NCBI GenBank assembly: GCA_002591705.1
Contig: PAAB01000031.1
Span: forward strand, 25,076 to 30,333
Direction: 5' to 3'
Length of the DNA: 5,258 nt
From: Phycisphaerae bacterium
Lineage (GTDB): Bacteria > Planctomycetota > Phycisphaerae > Phycisphaerales > SM1A02
Below the pieces are notes generated by a model. That model was not told where the DNA came from. It ran no database searches and saw only the letters and a list, made by a program, of their open reading frames with translations. Position 1 is the first letter of the stretch; the number at the start of each line of letters is the position of its first letter. Position numbers and translations under genes: made by a program. Of the stretch, positions 1 through 5,258 are shown piece by piece.

Positions 1-276
1 CGTCATCGGAGTGCGGCCGTTGTGGTCGGCTCCGTCGGGATAGGCGCTTCGCTTGTAGTCCGGAGCGAAGCTGCGGCCGACGAAGTAGATCCGATCCTCG
101 GCGATAGGCATCTCACCCTGGACCCAGTCAGGTGCGTTGCGGGTGGAAGGCTTGGCATCGCTGATGGCGACTGCCTCGTGCGTTCTCCAGTTGGAGCCAC
201 AACCAGTCAGGACGGCACCGAGGCCGGCAATGGCGGTCCATTGCATCACGTTTGTCAACATCGTTCGCTTGTTCAC
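1..276 (-). CDS. Lipoprotein, N-terminal part (runs off the left edge)
   Basis: The minus strand is open from a GTG at 276 to the window edge, giving 92 residues without a stop. The protein starts MNKRTMLTNV, continues with a hydrophobic stretch (residues 13-24) and reaches the lipobox LTGC with Cys26. It should therefore be cleaved by signal peptidase II and lipid-anchored; Gly at +2 does not look like an inner-membrane retention signal. I chose the GTG because it supplies the positive n-region (Lys3, Arg4) and follows a GGAGAG ribosome binding site by 7 bases; the ATGs at codons 6 and 11 would remove those charges. The mature part includes APDWVQGEMP followed by an IYFVGRS segment (63-69). 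This loosely resembles the opening of LPP20-type lipoproteins (PxWV...YxVG), but that is a guess from a short stretch. The function is unknown and the C-terminal part lies outside the window. Confidence 0.8.
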   Translation of the reverse strand, partial: MNKRTMLTNVMQWTAIAGLGAVLTGCGSNWRTHEAVAISDAKPSTRNAPDWVQGEMPIAEDRIYFVGRSFAPDYKRSAYPDGADHNGRTPMT

Positions 277-283
277 CCTGGAT

Positions 284-289
284 CTCTCC
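284..289 (-). promoter_or_regulatory. Ribosome binding site of the lipoprotein gene
   Basis: On the minus strand GGAGAG lies 7 bases before the GTG at 276. It is the clearest Shine-Dalgarno match near this gene and is the reason for preferring GTG over the downstream in-frame ATG codons. Confidence 0.7.
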
Positions 290-426
290 GTTGTTATCTG
301 AGCTGGCTGTGTTGACCTGCGGAGCTGCGTGATGTGTTGCAGCAGTGTTCTCGCCGGCGGGTCGCTTTGCTCCAGCACCCATGGACATGTCAGTACGGCC
401 TTCCCACACGTTCCGGCCGGGCGGCC

Positions 427-456
427 AGTATATGGTCCCGTCGACGATCCCGTCTA
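427..456 (-). promoter_or_regulatory. Possible sigma70-type promoter for the lipoprotein gene
   Basis: On the minus strand TAGACG (456-451, four of six bases match TTGACA) is followed after 18 bases by TATACT (432-427, five of six match TATAAT). Transcription would start near 420 and leave a leader of about 145 bases before the GTG at 276. A nine-base direct repeat (ggtcccgtc at 434-442 and gatcccgtc at 446-454 on the plus strand) fills the spacer. The -10 is good and the -35 weak, so this is a candidate only. Confidence 0.4.
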
Positions 457-493
457 CGAGCCCAATGGGCTGGGATGTGAGAAATGGGCTCAC

Positions 494-553
494 TTCGAAT
501 CGAATCGATCGAAGACGTTTTTTGGCACCAAAAAAGCCAATTTGACCGTCAAA
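494..553. promoter_or_regulatory. Cluster of inverted repeats, possible operator region
   Basis: Three symmetric elements lie within 60 bases. At 494-513 TTCGA and TCGAA bracket a run of TCGA-type repeats. At 518-535 there is a perfect inverted repeat, TTTTTTGG-CA-CCAAAAAA. At 541-553 there is TTTGAC-C-GTCAAA, a perfect 6+6 inverted repeat around one base. A fourth, overlapping pair (TTGGC 522-526 with GCCAA 536-540) would compete with the second element. The AT-rich stems and absence of a following T-run argue against a simple terminator; protein binding sites are more likely. They lie about 75-130 bases upstream of the proposed start of the minus-strand lipoprotein transcript. No regulator family is assigned. 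Confidence 0.4.
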
Positions 554-651
554 GTTCAACAATTAAGGATTGGGGGGTTATCCCCATTGGTCATCTGTGT
601 TCCTACGGCAAAGGCGATGCGTGGGAAAGCAGGTGGGGGATTGCGGGTGGA

Positions 652-670
652 CACCCCTGCAATGGGGGTG
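652..670 (-). terminator. GC-rich hairpin after the desaturase, possible terminator
   Basis: CACCCC (652-657) and GGGGTG (665-670) form a perfect 6-base stem with a 7-base loop, starting 6 bases after the desaturase stop codon. No T-run follows on the minus strand, so it is not a canonical intrinsic terminator. It may instead stabilise the 3' end or act with Rho. Confidence 0.4.
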
Positions 671-676
671 GGAAGG

Positions 677-1606
677 TCAGGCGTCCGGTTCTGCGGACGG
701 TTTGCCAGCCATCGCCCGCCGCTTGCGTTGGGCCGATGGAGTCTTGAGATTGCTCGCCATTCCCACCAGCGACATTGCGCGAAGCAGCATCCAGCTGGCG
801 TCGAACTGCCACCATGTGAGTCCGTGCCGTGCGGAGGTGGGGAAGGCATGGTGGTTGTTGTGCCATCCCTCTCCCAGGGCCAGCACTCCGACCAGCACGT
901 TGTTTCGGCTGTGGTCACGGCTGTCGTAGGGTTGGGCCCCCCAGATGTGGCAGACCGAGTTCACCGACCAGGTCACGTGGTGCTCGAAGAAGACGCGAAC
1001 CAGTCCACCCCACAGGAATCCGGTCAGGGCTCCCATCCAGGTTCCGCTGATCAGTCCGCCAAGCAGGGCCGGCAGACCCATGCTGACGGCGACCCACAGT
1101 GGGAAGAGCCGTGTGATGGTGCAGAGATCGGGATCCTTCATCAGATCGCGTACATAGCGAGTGGTGTCCGGACTTTCGATCCGGAACAGCCATCCGATGT
1201 GCGAATGGAGGAATCGCTTGATGCGACTTTCGCTCCCTACGTGCGGTGAATGGGGATCGTGCTCGTGGTCGCTGTGCTTGTGATGCTTCCGATGGACGGC
1301 GACCCACCAGAAGAGATCTCCCTGGACCGCCATCGATCCGAACACGCCCAGCATGTTCTTGACCCACCGGGGGCAGTCGAACGATTTGTGACTGAAGTAG
1401 CGGTGGAAACCGACGGTGATTCCCAGACCGCAGATGAGGTACATGCCGAGGAACAGGATCAGGTCCAGCATGCCGAAGCCGCGGCCCCACGCAAGCCACA
1501 TCACCGCGATCAGGGCGAGGGGGGGAAGCACCACGGAGATCAGCACGATCATCCGGGCTCCGCGTTTGGAGGGGGCGAGGGAATCTGATGTCGAGATCGT
1601 CGTCAT
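677..1606 (-). CDS. Membrane fatty acid desaturase (acyl-CoA/acyl-lipid, Delta9 type)
   Basis: A 309-residue di-iron membrane desaturase of the OLE1/DesC type, expected to place a cis double bond in saturated acyl chains and so adjust membrane fluidity. All histidine ligands are present: HRYFSH at 68-73 (HX4H), HRKHH at 105-109 (HXXHH), NSVCH at 216-220 (NX3H), and HNNHH at 249-253 in the context EGWHNNHHAFP. Hydrophobic pairs at about 19-39 and 47-66, and again at 165-187 and 190-207, give the usual four-helix layout with the boxes on the cytoplasmic side. No cytochrome b5 or ferredoxin domain is fused, so the electron donor must be encoded elsewhere. The length is normal for bacterial members. 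The start at 1606 lacks a clear ribosome binding site; an in-frame ATG at 1552 (Met19) has GGAG 5 bases ahead but would start directly in helix 1 and lose the basic KRGAR segment. The family assignment is secure; the substrate and exact double-bond position are inferred. Confidence 0.95.
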   Translation of the reverse strand: MTTISTSDSLAPSKRGARMIVLISVVLPPLALIAVMWLAWGRGFGMLDLILFLGMYLICGLGITVGFHRYFSHKSFDCPRWVKNMLGVFGSMAVQGDLFWWVAVHRKHHKHSDHEHDPHSPHVGSESRIKRFLHSHIGWLFRIESPDTTRYVRDLMKDPDLCTITRLFPLWVAVSMGLPALLGGLISGTWMGALTGFLWGGLVRVFFEHHVTWSVNSVCHIWGAQPYDSRDHSRNNVLVGVLALGEGWHNNHHAFPTSARHGLTWWQFDASWMLLRAMSLVGMASNLKTPSAQRKRRAMAGKPSAEPDA

Positions 1607-1667
1607 GGTGCGGAGGTTCCCCGGATCGTCGACCGCAGGTGGTGCCCTTGGCCGCGTTCGTTGTCGA

Positions 1668-1676
1668 AGTGTAGCA
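1668..1676 (-). promoter_or_regulatory. Possible extended -10 promoter for the desaturase
   Basis: In the 73-base gap after the symporter stop the minus strand reads TG-C-TACACT (1676-1668), which fits an extended -10 (TGnTATAAT) with four of six hexamer bases. No -35 is seen at the proper distance inside the end of the symporter gene. If used, the leader would be about 55 bases. The alternative is co-transcription with the symporter. Confidence 0.3.
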
Positions 1677-1679
1677 CCC

Positions 1680-4148
1680 TCACGGTCCCGCGGCCGGCGG
1701 TGGCGAGGCAATCGTGAGGCCTTCGTGCTCGCCCCGGCCGGGAAGGAACCAGCCCACCAGCATGCCGGCCGCCACGCAGGAGACGATGCCGAAGCCCGCG
1801 ATCAGCAGCACGTTGACATTCGTCCAGGTGCCCACCACGAAGTTGACGGCGGCGCTGGTGGCCAGTCCCGCGATCGCTGCGACGGTGCCGGGTCGCCGGG
1901 TGAAGATGCCCAGGATGAAGAGGCCGCACAGTCCGCTGGCGAAGAGTCCCAGGACCTTGAACCACAGGTCGAGCACGCTGCGGATGTCGAGGGTGGCGAT
2001 GAGAATCGCTGCCGCGGTGCCGACGATGCCGAAGAGGACCGTGGTCCACCGGGCCACCCGGAGCGCCGCCCGGTCGTCCAGATTCGGTCGAAAGCGACGA
2101 TGGAAGTCGGTCGTCCAGGCCGTCGAGACCGAGTTCATGCTCGAGTCGATGCTGCTCATGGCCGCCGCGAAGATCGCCGCAATGACCAGGCCGCTGACCC
2201 CGGTCGGCAACTGGGTCACGATGAACCAAGGCAGGATCTGGTCGACGGCACCCAGCGGAGCCAGGGACTCGGGATGCGTCCGGTACCAGACCCACAACAG
2301 GGTCCCCAGGCCGAAGAAGAGGATGCTGGAGGGGATCGCCAGCAGGCCGCCGGTCCAGATCGCGAACCGGGCCGATCGCTCGTCGGGCGTGGTCAGGTAG
2401 CGTTGGATCACGGCCTGGTCGGAGGTGTAGGGAATGATGTTGTTGAAGAGCGTTCCGAGGATCACCACGAGCAGCACCGGTTGGGTCAGGTCGAAGCCCG
2501 GATTGATCAGTCGGAGCTTGTCGTGCGCGGCGGCGGCTTCGATCGCCCCGCCGAGTCCACCCGGGATGTCGCTGAGCATGATCCAGACCGCCAGCAGCGC
2601 TCCGCCCATGAGCACCACCGCCTGCAGGACGTCCGACCAGATGACCACTTCGATGCCTCCGAGCACCGTGTAGACGATCGCGAGGAGTCCCATCAGCGTG
2701 ATGCAGACGATCACGTCGATGCCCGTCACGGCGGACAGGGCCAGGGCGGGCAGGAACACCACGACGGAGACGCGCCCGAGCTGGGCGAGAATGAACTGCC
2801 CGCTTCCCAGCAGGCGGACCGAGGGGCCGAACCGTCGCTCCAGATACTCGTAGGCCGTCGTCAGTCCCAGCCGCCGGTAGAACGGCAGGAAGACGTAGGC
2901 GACGACCGGCGCCAGTACGACGGCGCCGTTGAGGGTGAAGAAGTAGACCCAGTCGGTTTCGTACGCCTTGGCCGGAATCGCCATGAAGGTGATCGCGCTC
3001 AGTCCGGTGGCGAAGATGGAGATGCCCGCCGCCCACCACGGGATTCGGCCGCCGGCGAGGAAGAAGTCGTCGGTGCCGTGTTCACGACCGGCGAAGTAGA
3101 ACCCCATCGCCACCAGCGCCAGGAGGTAGAAGGCGATCACGATCCAGTCCATCGAGGCCAGCTGGCCGCTGGGGAGCACGGGGCGGATCATCAGGAGCCG
3201 CTCCGCGTTCGGTCCCGCCGTCACCACGCCGTCGGGCAGGGGCACGGTCGGTGACACCGCCACCGTTCGACGGTTCGCGTCGGCGGCTTCGGAGTCGTCC
3301 GCATCCAGCGTTCGTGGTGGGTCAGCGGTTCGCCACGTGTCGGTGATGGGTGCGTACACGAGCAGTGTGTCGAGTCCCCCGCCCAGCAGGACCAGCGCGT
3401 CGTGTCCGACCGGAATGGCGGGGGAGGCGGCGCCCACGGCGGAGGACGGCAGCTCGGCCAGACCGGTCCATGCGTCGTCGGTGGAACTCCAGGCCCACGC
3501 GTCGGTCCGGTCCGCGCGACGCCCGCCTTCGACGGTCTGGCCGCCGAACACGAGGAGACGATCGGCGTGGACACCGGTCGTGGGAAGGATGCGGCCCCCG
3601 CCGGGCAGCGCCGTCCGTTCGATCCAGCCGGCGTCCGGATCGGAAAGATCGAGGGTCCACAGCCGGTCGGAGGCGATGGTGGCCGCCGGTGCATCGTGTC
3701 CGCCGACGATGCACAGCGTCCGGCCCAGCAGGGCACCCGCGGCGGCGGCCGTCGGCACGGGCAGGTTCGGAAGCGGTTCGACGTCCAGGACGTCCCCTTC
3801 GACGCGAAGCAGGAACACCTCGTCGTGGTGGTTGCTGCCGTCGGTGCCGCCGGCGATCAGGATGCCGAGTTCCGGCACGGTCAGGCTGACCGCGTCGGCG
3901 GTCGGACGTGGGAGGGTTCCGTCGGCAACCGTCCAGGTTCCCTCGGCGAGATCCAGCACGTGCACGTCGTCGTGGTGGCGGCTGCCGTCGGTACCGCCGG
4001 CGACCACGAGTCGGCCGTTCCAATGTCCTGCGACGAAGCCGGCCCGGGAGGTCGCCTGCGGCCACGTGGGAAGTTCCGTGCTCCGGAGGATGGACGCATC
4101 GCCTCCGAGGGCGGTGGCGAGCAGGCAGGCGGCGAGGGCGGGACACAT
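1680..4148 (-). CDS. Kelch beta-propeller fused to a sodium:solute symporter (SSS family)
   Basis: An 822-residue fusion. Residues 1-19 resemble a signal peptide (hydrophobic core ALAACLLATALGG). Residues about 22-320 form a Kelch propeller: GG doublets at 51-52, 100-101, 149-150, 202-203 and 256-258, most followed by a blade-closing Trp (72, 175, 227, 272). This recalls NanM/YjhT sialate mutarotases and their cyclically permuted relatives. Residues about 331-800 are an SSS transporter with 13 predicted helices in a LeuT-like fold: GGRIPWWAAGISIF in the first core helix, YEYLERRF, LGGIEVVIWSDVLQ with Asp506 (the hSGLT1 Asp204 position), SDQAVIQRYL, and AAAMSSIDSSMNS at 661-673 with Ser665/Ser666 of the Na2 site. 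In the 13-helix topology the N-terminus faces the periplasm, so an exported propeller makes sense. It probably imports a sugar-type solute with Na+; sialic acid is a guess. The ATG at 4148 has no ribosome binding site and gives an n-region without Lys/Arg, but no ATG, GTG or TTG lies shortly upstream in frame. Confidence 0.93.
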   Translation of the reverse strand: MCPALAACLLATALGGDASILRSTELPTWPQATSRAGFVAGHWNGRLVVAGGTDGSRHHDDVHVLDLAEGTWTVADGTLPRPTADAVSLTVPELGILIAGGTDGSNHHDEVFLLRVEGDVLDVEPLPNLPVPTAAAAGALLGRTLCIVGGHDAPAATIASDRLWTLDLSDPDAGWIERTALPGGGRILPTTGVHADRLLVFGGQTVEGGRRADRTDAWAWSSTDDAWTGLAELPSSAVGAASPAIPVGHDALVLLGGGLDTLLVYAPITDTWRTADPPRTLDADDSEAADANRRTVAVSPTVPLPDGVVTAGPNAERLLMIRPVLPSGQLASMDWIVIAFYLLALVAMGFYFAGREHGTDDFFLAGGRIPWWAAGISIFATGLSAITFMAIPAKAYETDWVYFFTLNGAVVLAPVVAYVFLPFYRRLGLTTAYEYLERRFGPSVRLLGSGQFILAQLGRVSVVVFLPALALSAVTGIDVIVCITLMGLLAIVYTVLGGIEVVIWSDVLQAVVLMGGALLAVWIMLSDIPGGLGGAIEAAAAHDKLRLINPGFDLTQPVLLVVILGTLFNNIIPYTSDQAVIQRYLTTPDERSARFAIWTGGLLAIPSSILFFGLGTLLWVWYRTHPESLAPLGAVDQILPWFIVTQLPTGVSGLVIAAIFAAAMSSIDSSMNSVSTAWTTDFHRRFRPNLDDRAALRVARWTTVLFGIVGTAAAILIATLDIRSVLDLWFKVLGLFASGLCGLFILGIFTRRPGTVAAIAGLATSAAVNFVVGTWTNVNVLLIAGFGIVSCVAAGMLVGWFLPGRGEHEGLTIASPPPAAGP
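3821..3860. repeat. Kelch blade repeat, copy 2 (within the symporter fusion gene)
   Basis: These 40 bases match 3968-4007 at 35 positions by direct comparison and lie exactly 147 bases (49 codons) away in the same frame. They encode the GGTDGSNHHDEV part of the second Kelch blade. The similarity is at the DNA level and includes most third codon positions. Confidence 0.8.
3968..4007. repeat. Kelch blade repeat, copy 1 (within the symporter fusion gene)
   Basis: Partner of 3821-3860. It encodes the GGTDGSRHHDDV part of the first Kelch blade. The other blades lack this motif (GGHDAPA, GGQTVEG, GGGLDTL), so these two blades are closer to each other than to the rest of the propeller. Confidence 0.8.
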
Positions 4149-4250
4149 GCTGAGCGGTAGTCTAGAGTGGATGCACCGGACGGGGGATCGTGCGTCGACC
4201 GCTTTCGACCGTTCTCCGCCGGATCCTCGCCGTGTTCTGGAGTTGAGGCC
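4149..4250. promoter_or_regulatory. Divergent intergenic region (symporter fusion / MBL protein)
   Basis: These 102 bases must hold the start signals of both divergent genes unless transcription enters from further away. I see no convincing -35/-10 pair for either direction. A weak TAGACT (4164-4159, minus strand, four of six) would start the symporter transcript only a few bases before its ATG, giving a nearly leaderless mRNA, which would fit the missing ribosome binding site. On the plus strand GGAG at 4239-4242 is the ribosome binding site of the MBL gene. Confidence 0.6.
4239..4242 (+). promoter_or_regulatory. Ribosome binding site of the MBL-fold gene
   Basis: GGAG lies 8 bases before the ATG at 4251. 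It decides the start: the same frame also opens with an ATG at 4167, but that one has no such signal and would add 28 residues that look like translated intergenic sequence. Confidence 0.7.
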
Positions 4251-5213
4251 ATGAAGCTGCGACCGGTGCTGTCGCCCGACGGATCGACTTCGTCCCCGCA
4301 CGAGCCGGAGGACGACCGGTGCCGCTTCGATGTCTACGTGCTCGGTCGCAGCCAGGACGGTGGACTGCCGCACGCGGGCTGCGAGAAGCCCTGCTGCGTC
4401 GACGCCCGTGACCGCGGAATCGTCGAGACGCCCGCCTGCCTGGGCATCCACGACCGGGAGACCGGTCGACTGGTCCTGATCGAAGCGACTCCCGGCATCG
4501 ACTCCCAGCTTCGGCTGCTGCACGATCTGACCGGAGTCTGCGGCCGGGGACGGCAGCCGGTCGACGCGGTGCTGCTGACCCACGCCCACATTGGGCACTA
4601 CACCGGACTCATGTACCTCGGGCAGGAGGTCGCCGATTCGCATCGCATGCCGGTGCACGTCACCCCGGCCATGGCGGCGTTCCTGCGTGACAACGGTCCC
4701 TGGTCGCAACTGGTCGAGCAGGACAACATCGATCTGATCGAATGCGCCCCGGGGTCGGTGGATGGATCAGGTTCCGCGGGAGCGGTCTTCGAACCCATCG
4801 AGGGCCTGCGGGTCGAGGCGATCAATGTTCCGCACCGCGACGAGTTCAGCGACACCGTTGCGTTCCGCATCGGCGGTCCGGCGCGCACGCTGCTGTTCGT
4901 GCCCGACATCGATCGCTGGGACGTGCGACCCGGGATGCTGTCCCGTCTGCTCGAAGGGGTCGATGTGGCCTACGTCGACGGCACCTTCTACGACGGACGC
5001 GAACTGCCCGGTCGGGATCTTTCGGAGATTCCGCATCCGGCGATGGTCACCACCATGGAACGGCTGGGCGAGCGGGTGGCGGCCCATCCGGGATCGATCC
5101 GGTTCATCCACCTCAATCACACGAATCCAGCCCTGACCCGGTCCGAGTTGCAGACCGAGGTTGCCGAGCGTGGGTTCGCCGTCGCCGACGTGGGAGAGTG
5201 TCAGCCGCTCTGA
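4251..5213 (+). CDS. PqqB-like metallo-beta-lactamase-fold protein
   Basis: A 320-residue protein of the MBL-fold group related to PqqB. The first strand and loop read VYVLGRSQDGGLPHAGCEKP followed by Cys48-Cys49, matching the glycine-rich, Cys-containing N-terminus of PqqB-like proteins; Cys44, Cys48 and Cys49 may bind a structural zinc. The metal loop is THAHIGHYTGL (110-120), that is HxHxGH with Gly115 where active MBL hydrolases have Asp. Further likely ligands or conserved positions are His195 (VPHRDEFSDT), Asp219/Asp221, VDGTFYDGREL (242-252), SEIPHP (258-263) and FIHLNHTNP (285-293); PqqB shares the DGTF and HxNxTNP elements. No signal peptide is seen, so it is probably cytoplasmic. 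There are no PQQ biosynthesis genes or precursor peptide nearby, so a PQQ role is not supported and the substrate is unknown. It is divergent from the Kelch-symporter gene, which may mean shared control. The fold assignment is confident; the catalytic role is not. Confidence 0.9.
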   Translation: MKLRPVLSPDGSTSSPHEPEDDRCRFDVYVLGRSQDGGLPHAGCEKPCCVDARDRGIVETPACLGIHDRETGRLVLIEATPGIDSQLRLLHDLTGVCGRGRQPVDAVLLTHAHIGHYTGLMYLGQEVADSHRMPVHVTPAMAAFLRDNGPWSQLVEQDNIDLIECAPGSVDGSGSAGAVFEPIEGLRVEAINVPHRDEFSDTVAFRIGGPARTLLFVPDIDRWDVRPGMLSRLLEGVDVAYVDGTFYDGRELPGRDLSEIPHPAMVTTMERLGERVAAHPGSIRFIHLNHTNPALTRSELQTEVAERGFAVADVGECQPL

Positions 5214-5258
5214 TTCGATTGGCCGTATCGCCTGCTCACGACGAATGACTGTGATCGG
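5214..5258. other. Short right-end stretch, nothing identified
   Basis: Forty-five bases after the MBL stop codon. No hairpin with a T-run is present. An ATG at 5245 on the plus strand has no ribosome binding site, and the minus strand could hold the end of a convergent gene, but the stretch is too short to decide. Confidence 0.5.

Larger units (their letters stand above)
277..676. other. 400-base region without a convincing gene
   Basis: This lies between the lipoprotein start and the desaturase stop. Frames are open on both strands, including a minus-strand frame from 562 that reads through into the lipoprotein region, but none has a ribosome binding site, signal peptide or recognisable motif. 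The longest one also crosses the inverted repeats at 518-553. GC content is visibly lower than in the neighbouring genes (52 of 120 bases at 481-600). The region holds a possible minus-strand promoter near 427-456, a small 5-base-stem hairpin at 324-343, the inverted-repeat cluster at 494-553, and a GC-rich hairpin at 652-670. I read it as the leader and regulatory region of the lipoprotein gene plus the desaturase 3' end. A small RNA or a short unrecognised gene cannot be excluded. Confidence 0.6.

Noticed and set aside
128..562. Minus-strand open frame of 144 codons upstream of and overlapping the lipoprotein gene
   Set aside because: No ribosome binding site or recognisable motif; it crosses the palindromes at 518-553 and overlaps the lipobox gene in another frame.
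573..586. GGGG-TTAT-CCCC hairpin
   Set aside because: Only a 4-base stem in a G-rich run, without a T-run on either strand; likely chance.
329..1249. Plus-strand open frame of 306 codons
   Set aside because: It runs through the noncoding gap and then antisense to the desaturase, whose histidine boxes show the true frame.
1640..1680. Hairpin GGTGC...GCACC after the symporter stop as a terminator
   Set aside because: Only 5 base pairs with a loop of about 30 bases and no T-run; not supportable.
1416..3254. A 612-codon open frame on the plus strand
   Set aside because: It lies antisense to the transporter, is extremely rich in Arg, Asp, Glu, Gly and His without domains or hydrophobic segments, and is explained by GC-rich codon bias in the real gene.
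1680..4709. Longer version of the Kelch-symporter starting at 4709
   Set aside because: The extra 187 residues are antisense to the MBL gene and have no domain; the signal-peptide-like segment begins at 4148.
4251..5213. Calling the MBL protein PqqB and the locus a PQQ cluster
   Set aside because: The metal motif and Cys pattern differ from PqqB, and no pqqA, C, D or E gene is in the window.
5193..5213. AGAG...CTCT pairing at the MBL stop codon as a terminator
   Set aside because: Short stem inside the coding end with no T-run.

Overview
This window comes from a GC-rich bacterium. A lipobox signal peptide at the left edge, and a large periplasmic domain placed in front of a membrane transporter, point to a Gram-negative (diderm) cell envelope. 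A high-GC lineage such as Planctomycetota (Phycisphaerae-like) or Gemmatimonadota would fit, but there is no rRNA or other phylogenetic marker here, so that placement is an impression only.

Layout. Three genes lie on the minus strand and one on the plus strand. (1) 1-276 (minus): the first 92 codons of a lipoprotein gene with a GTG start; it runs off the left edge. (2) 277-676: 400 bases without a convincing gene. It holds a possible promoter for the lipoprotein gene, a compact AT-richer cluster of inverted repeats at 494-553, and a GC-rich hairpin just after the desaturase stop. (3) 677-1606 (minus): a membrane-bound acyl-lipid/acyl-CoA desaturase with all three histidine boxes. (4) 1680-4148 (minus): an 822-residue fusion of a secreted Kelch beta-propeller (NanM/YjhT-like) to a 13-helix sodium:solute symporter. 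(5) 4251-5213 (plus): a PqqB-like metallo-beta-lactamase-fold protein, divergent from the fusion gene across 102 bases. The last 45 bases hold nothing identifiable.

How the genes may work together. The clearest functional unit is the fusion protein. Its propeller should lie in the periplasm and act on, or present, a sugar-type substrate to the Na+-coupled channel it is attached to; sialic acid or another acidic or amino sugar is the obvious guess from the NanM relationship. The divergent MBL protein could share regulation with it through the 102-base gap, but no PQQ or sugar-catabolic genes are present to confirm a pathway. The desaturase looks like an ordinary membrane-fluidity gene 73 bases downstream of the symporter, possibly with its own promoter.

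I do not see a mobile element, CRISPR array, tRNA or rRNA gene, or a clear new multi-gene system. The most interesting items are the propeller-transporter fusion, its near-duplicated blades, the metal-site variation of the PqqB-like protein, and the unexplained inverted-repeat cluster at 494-553.
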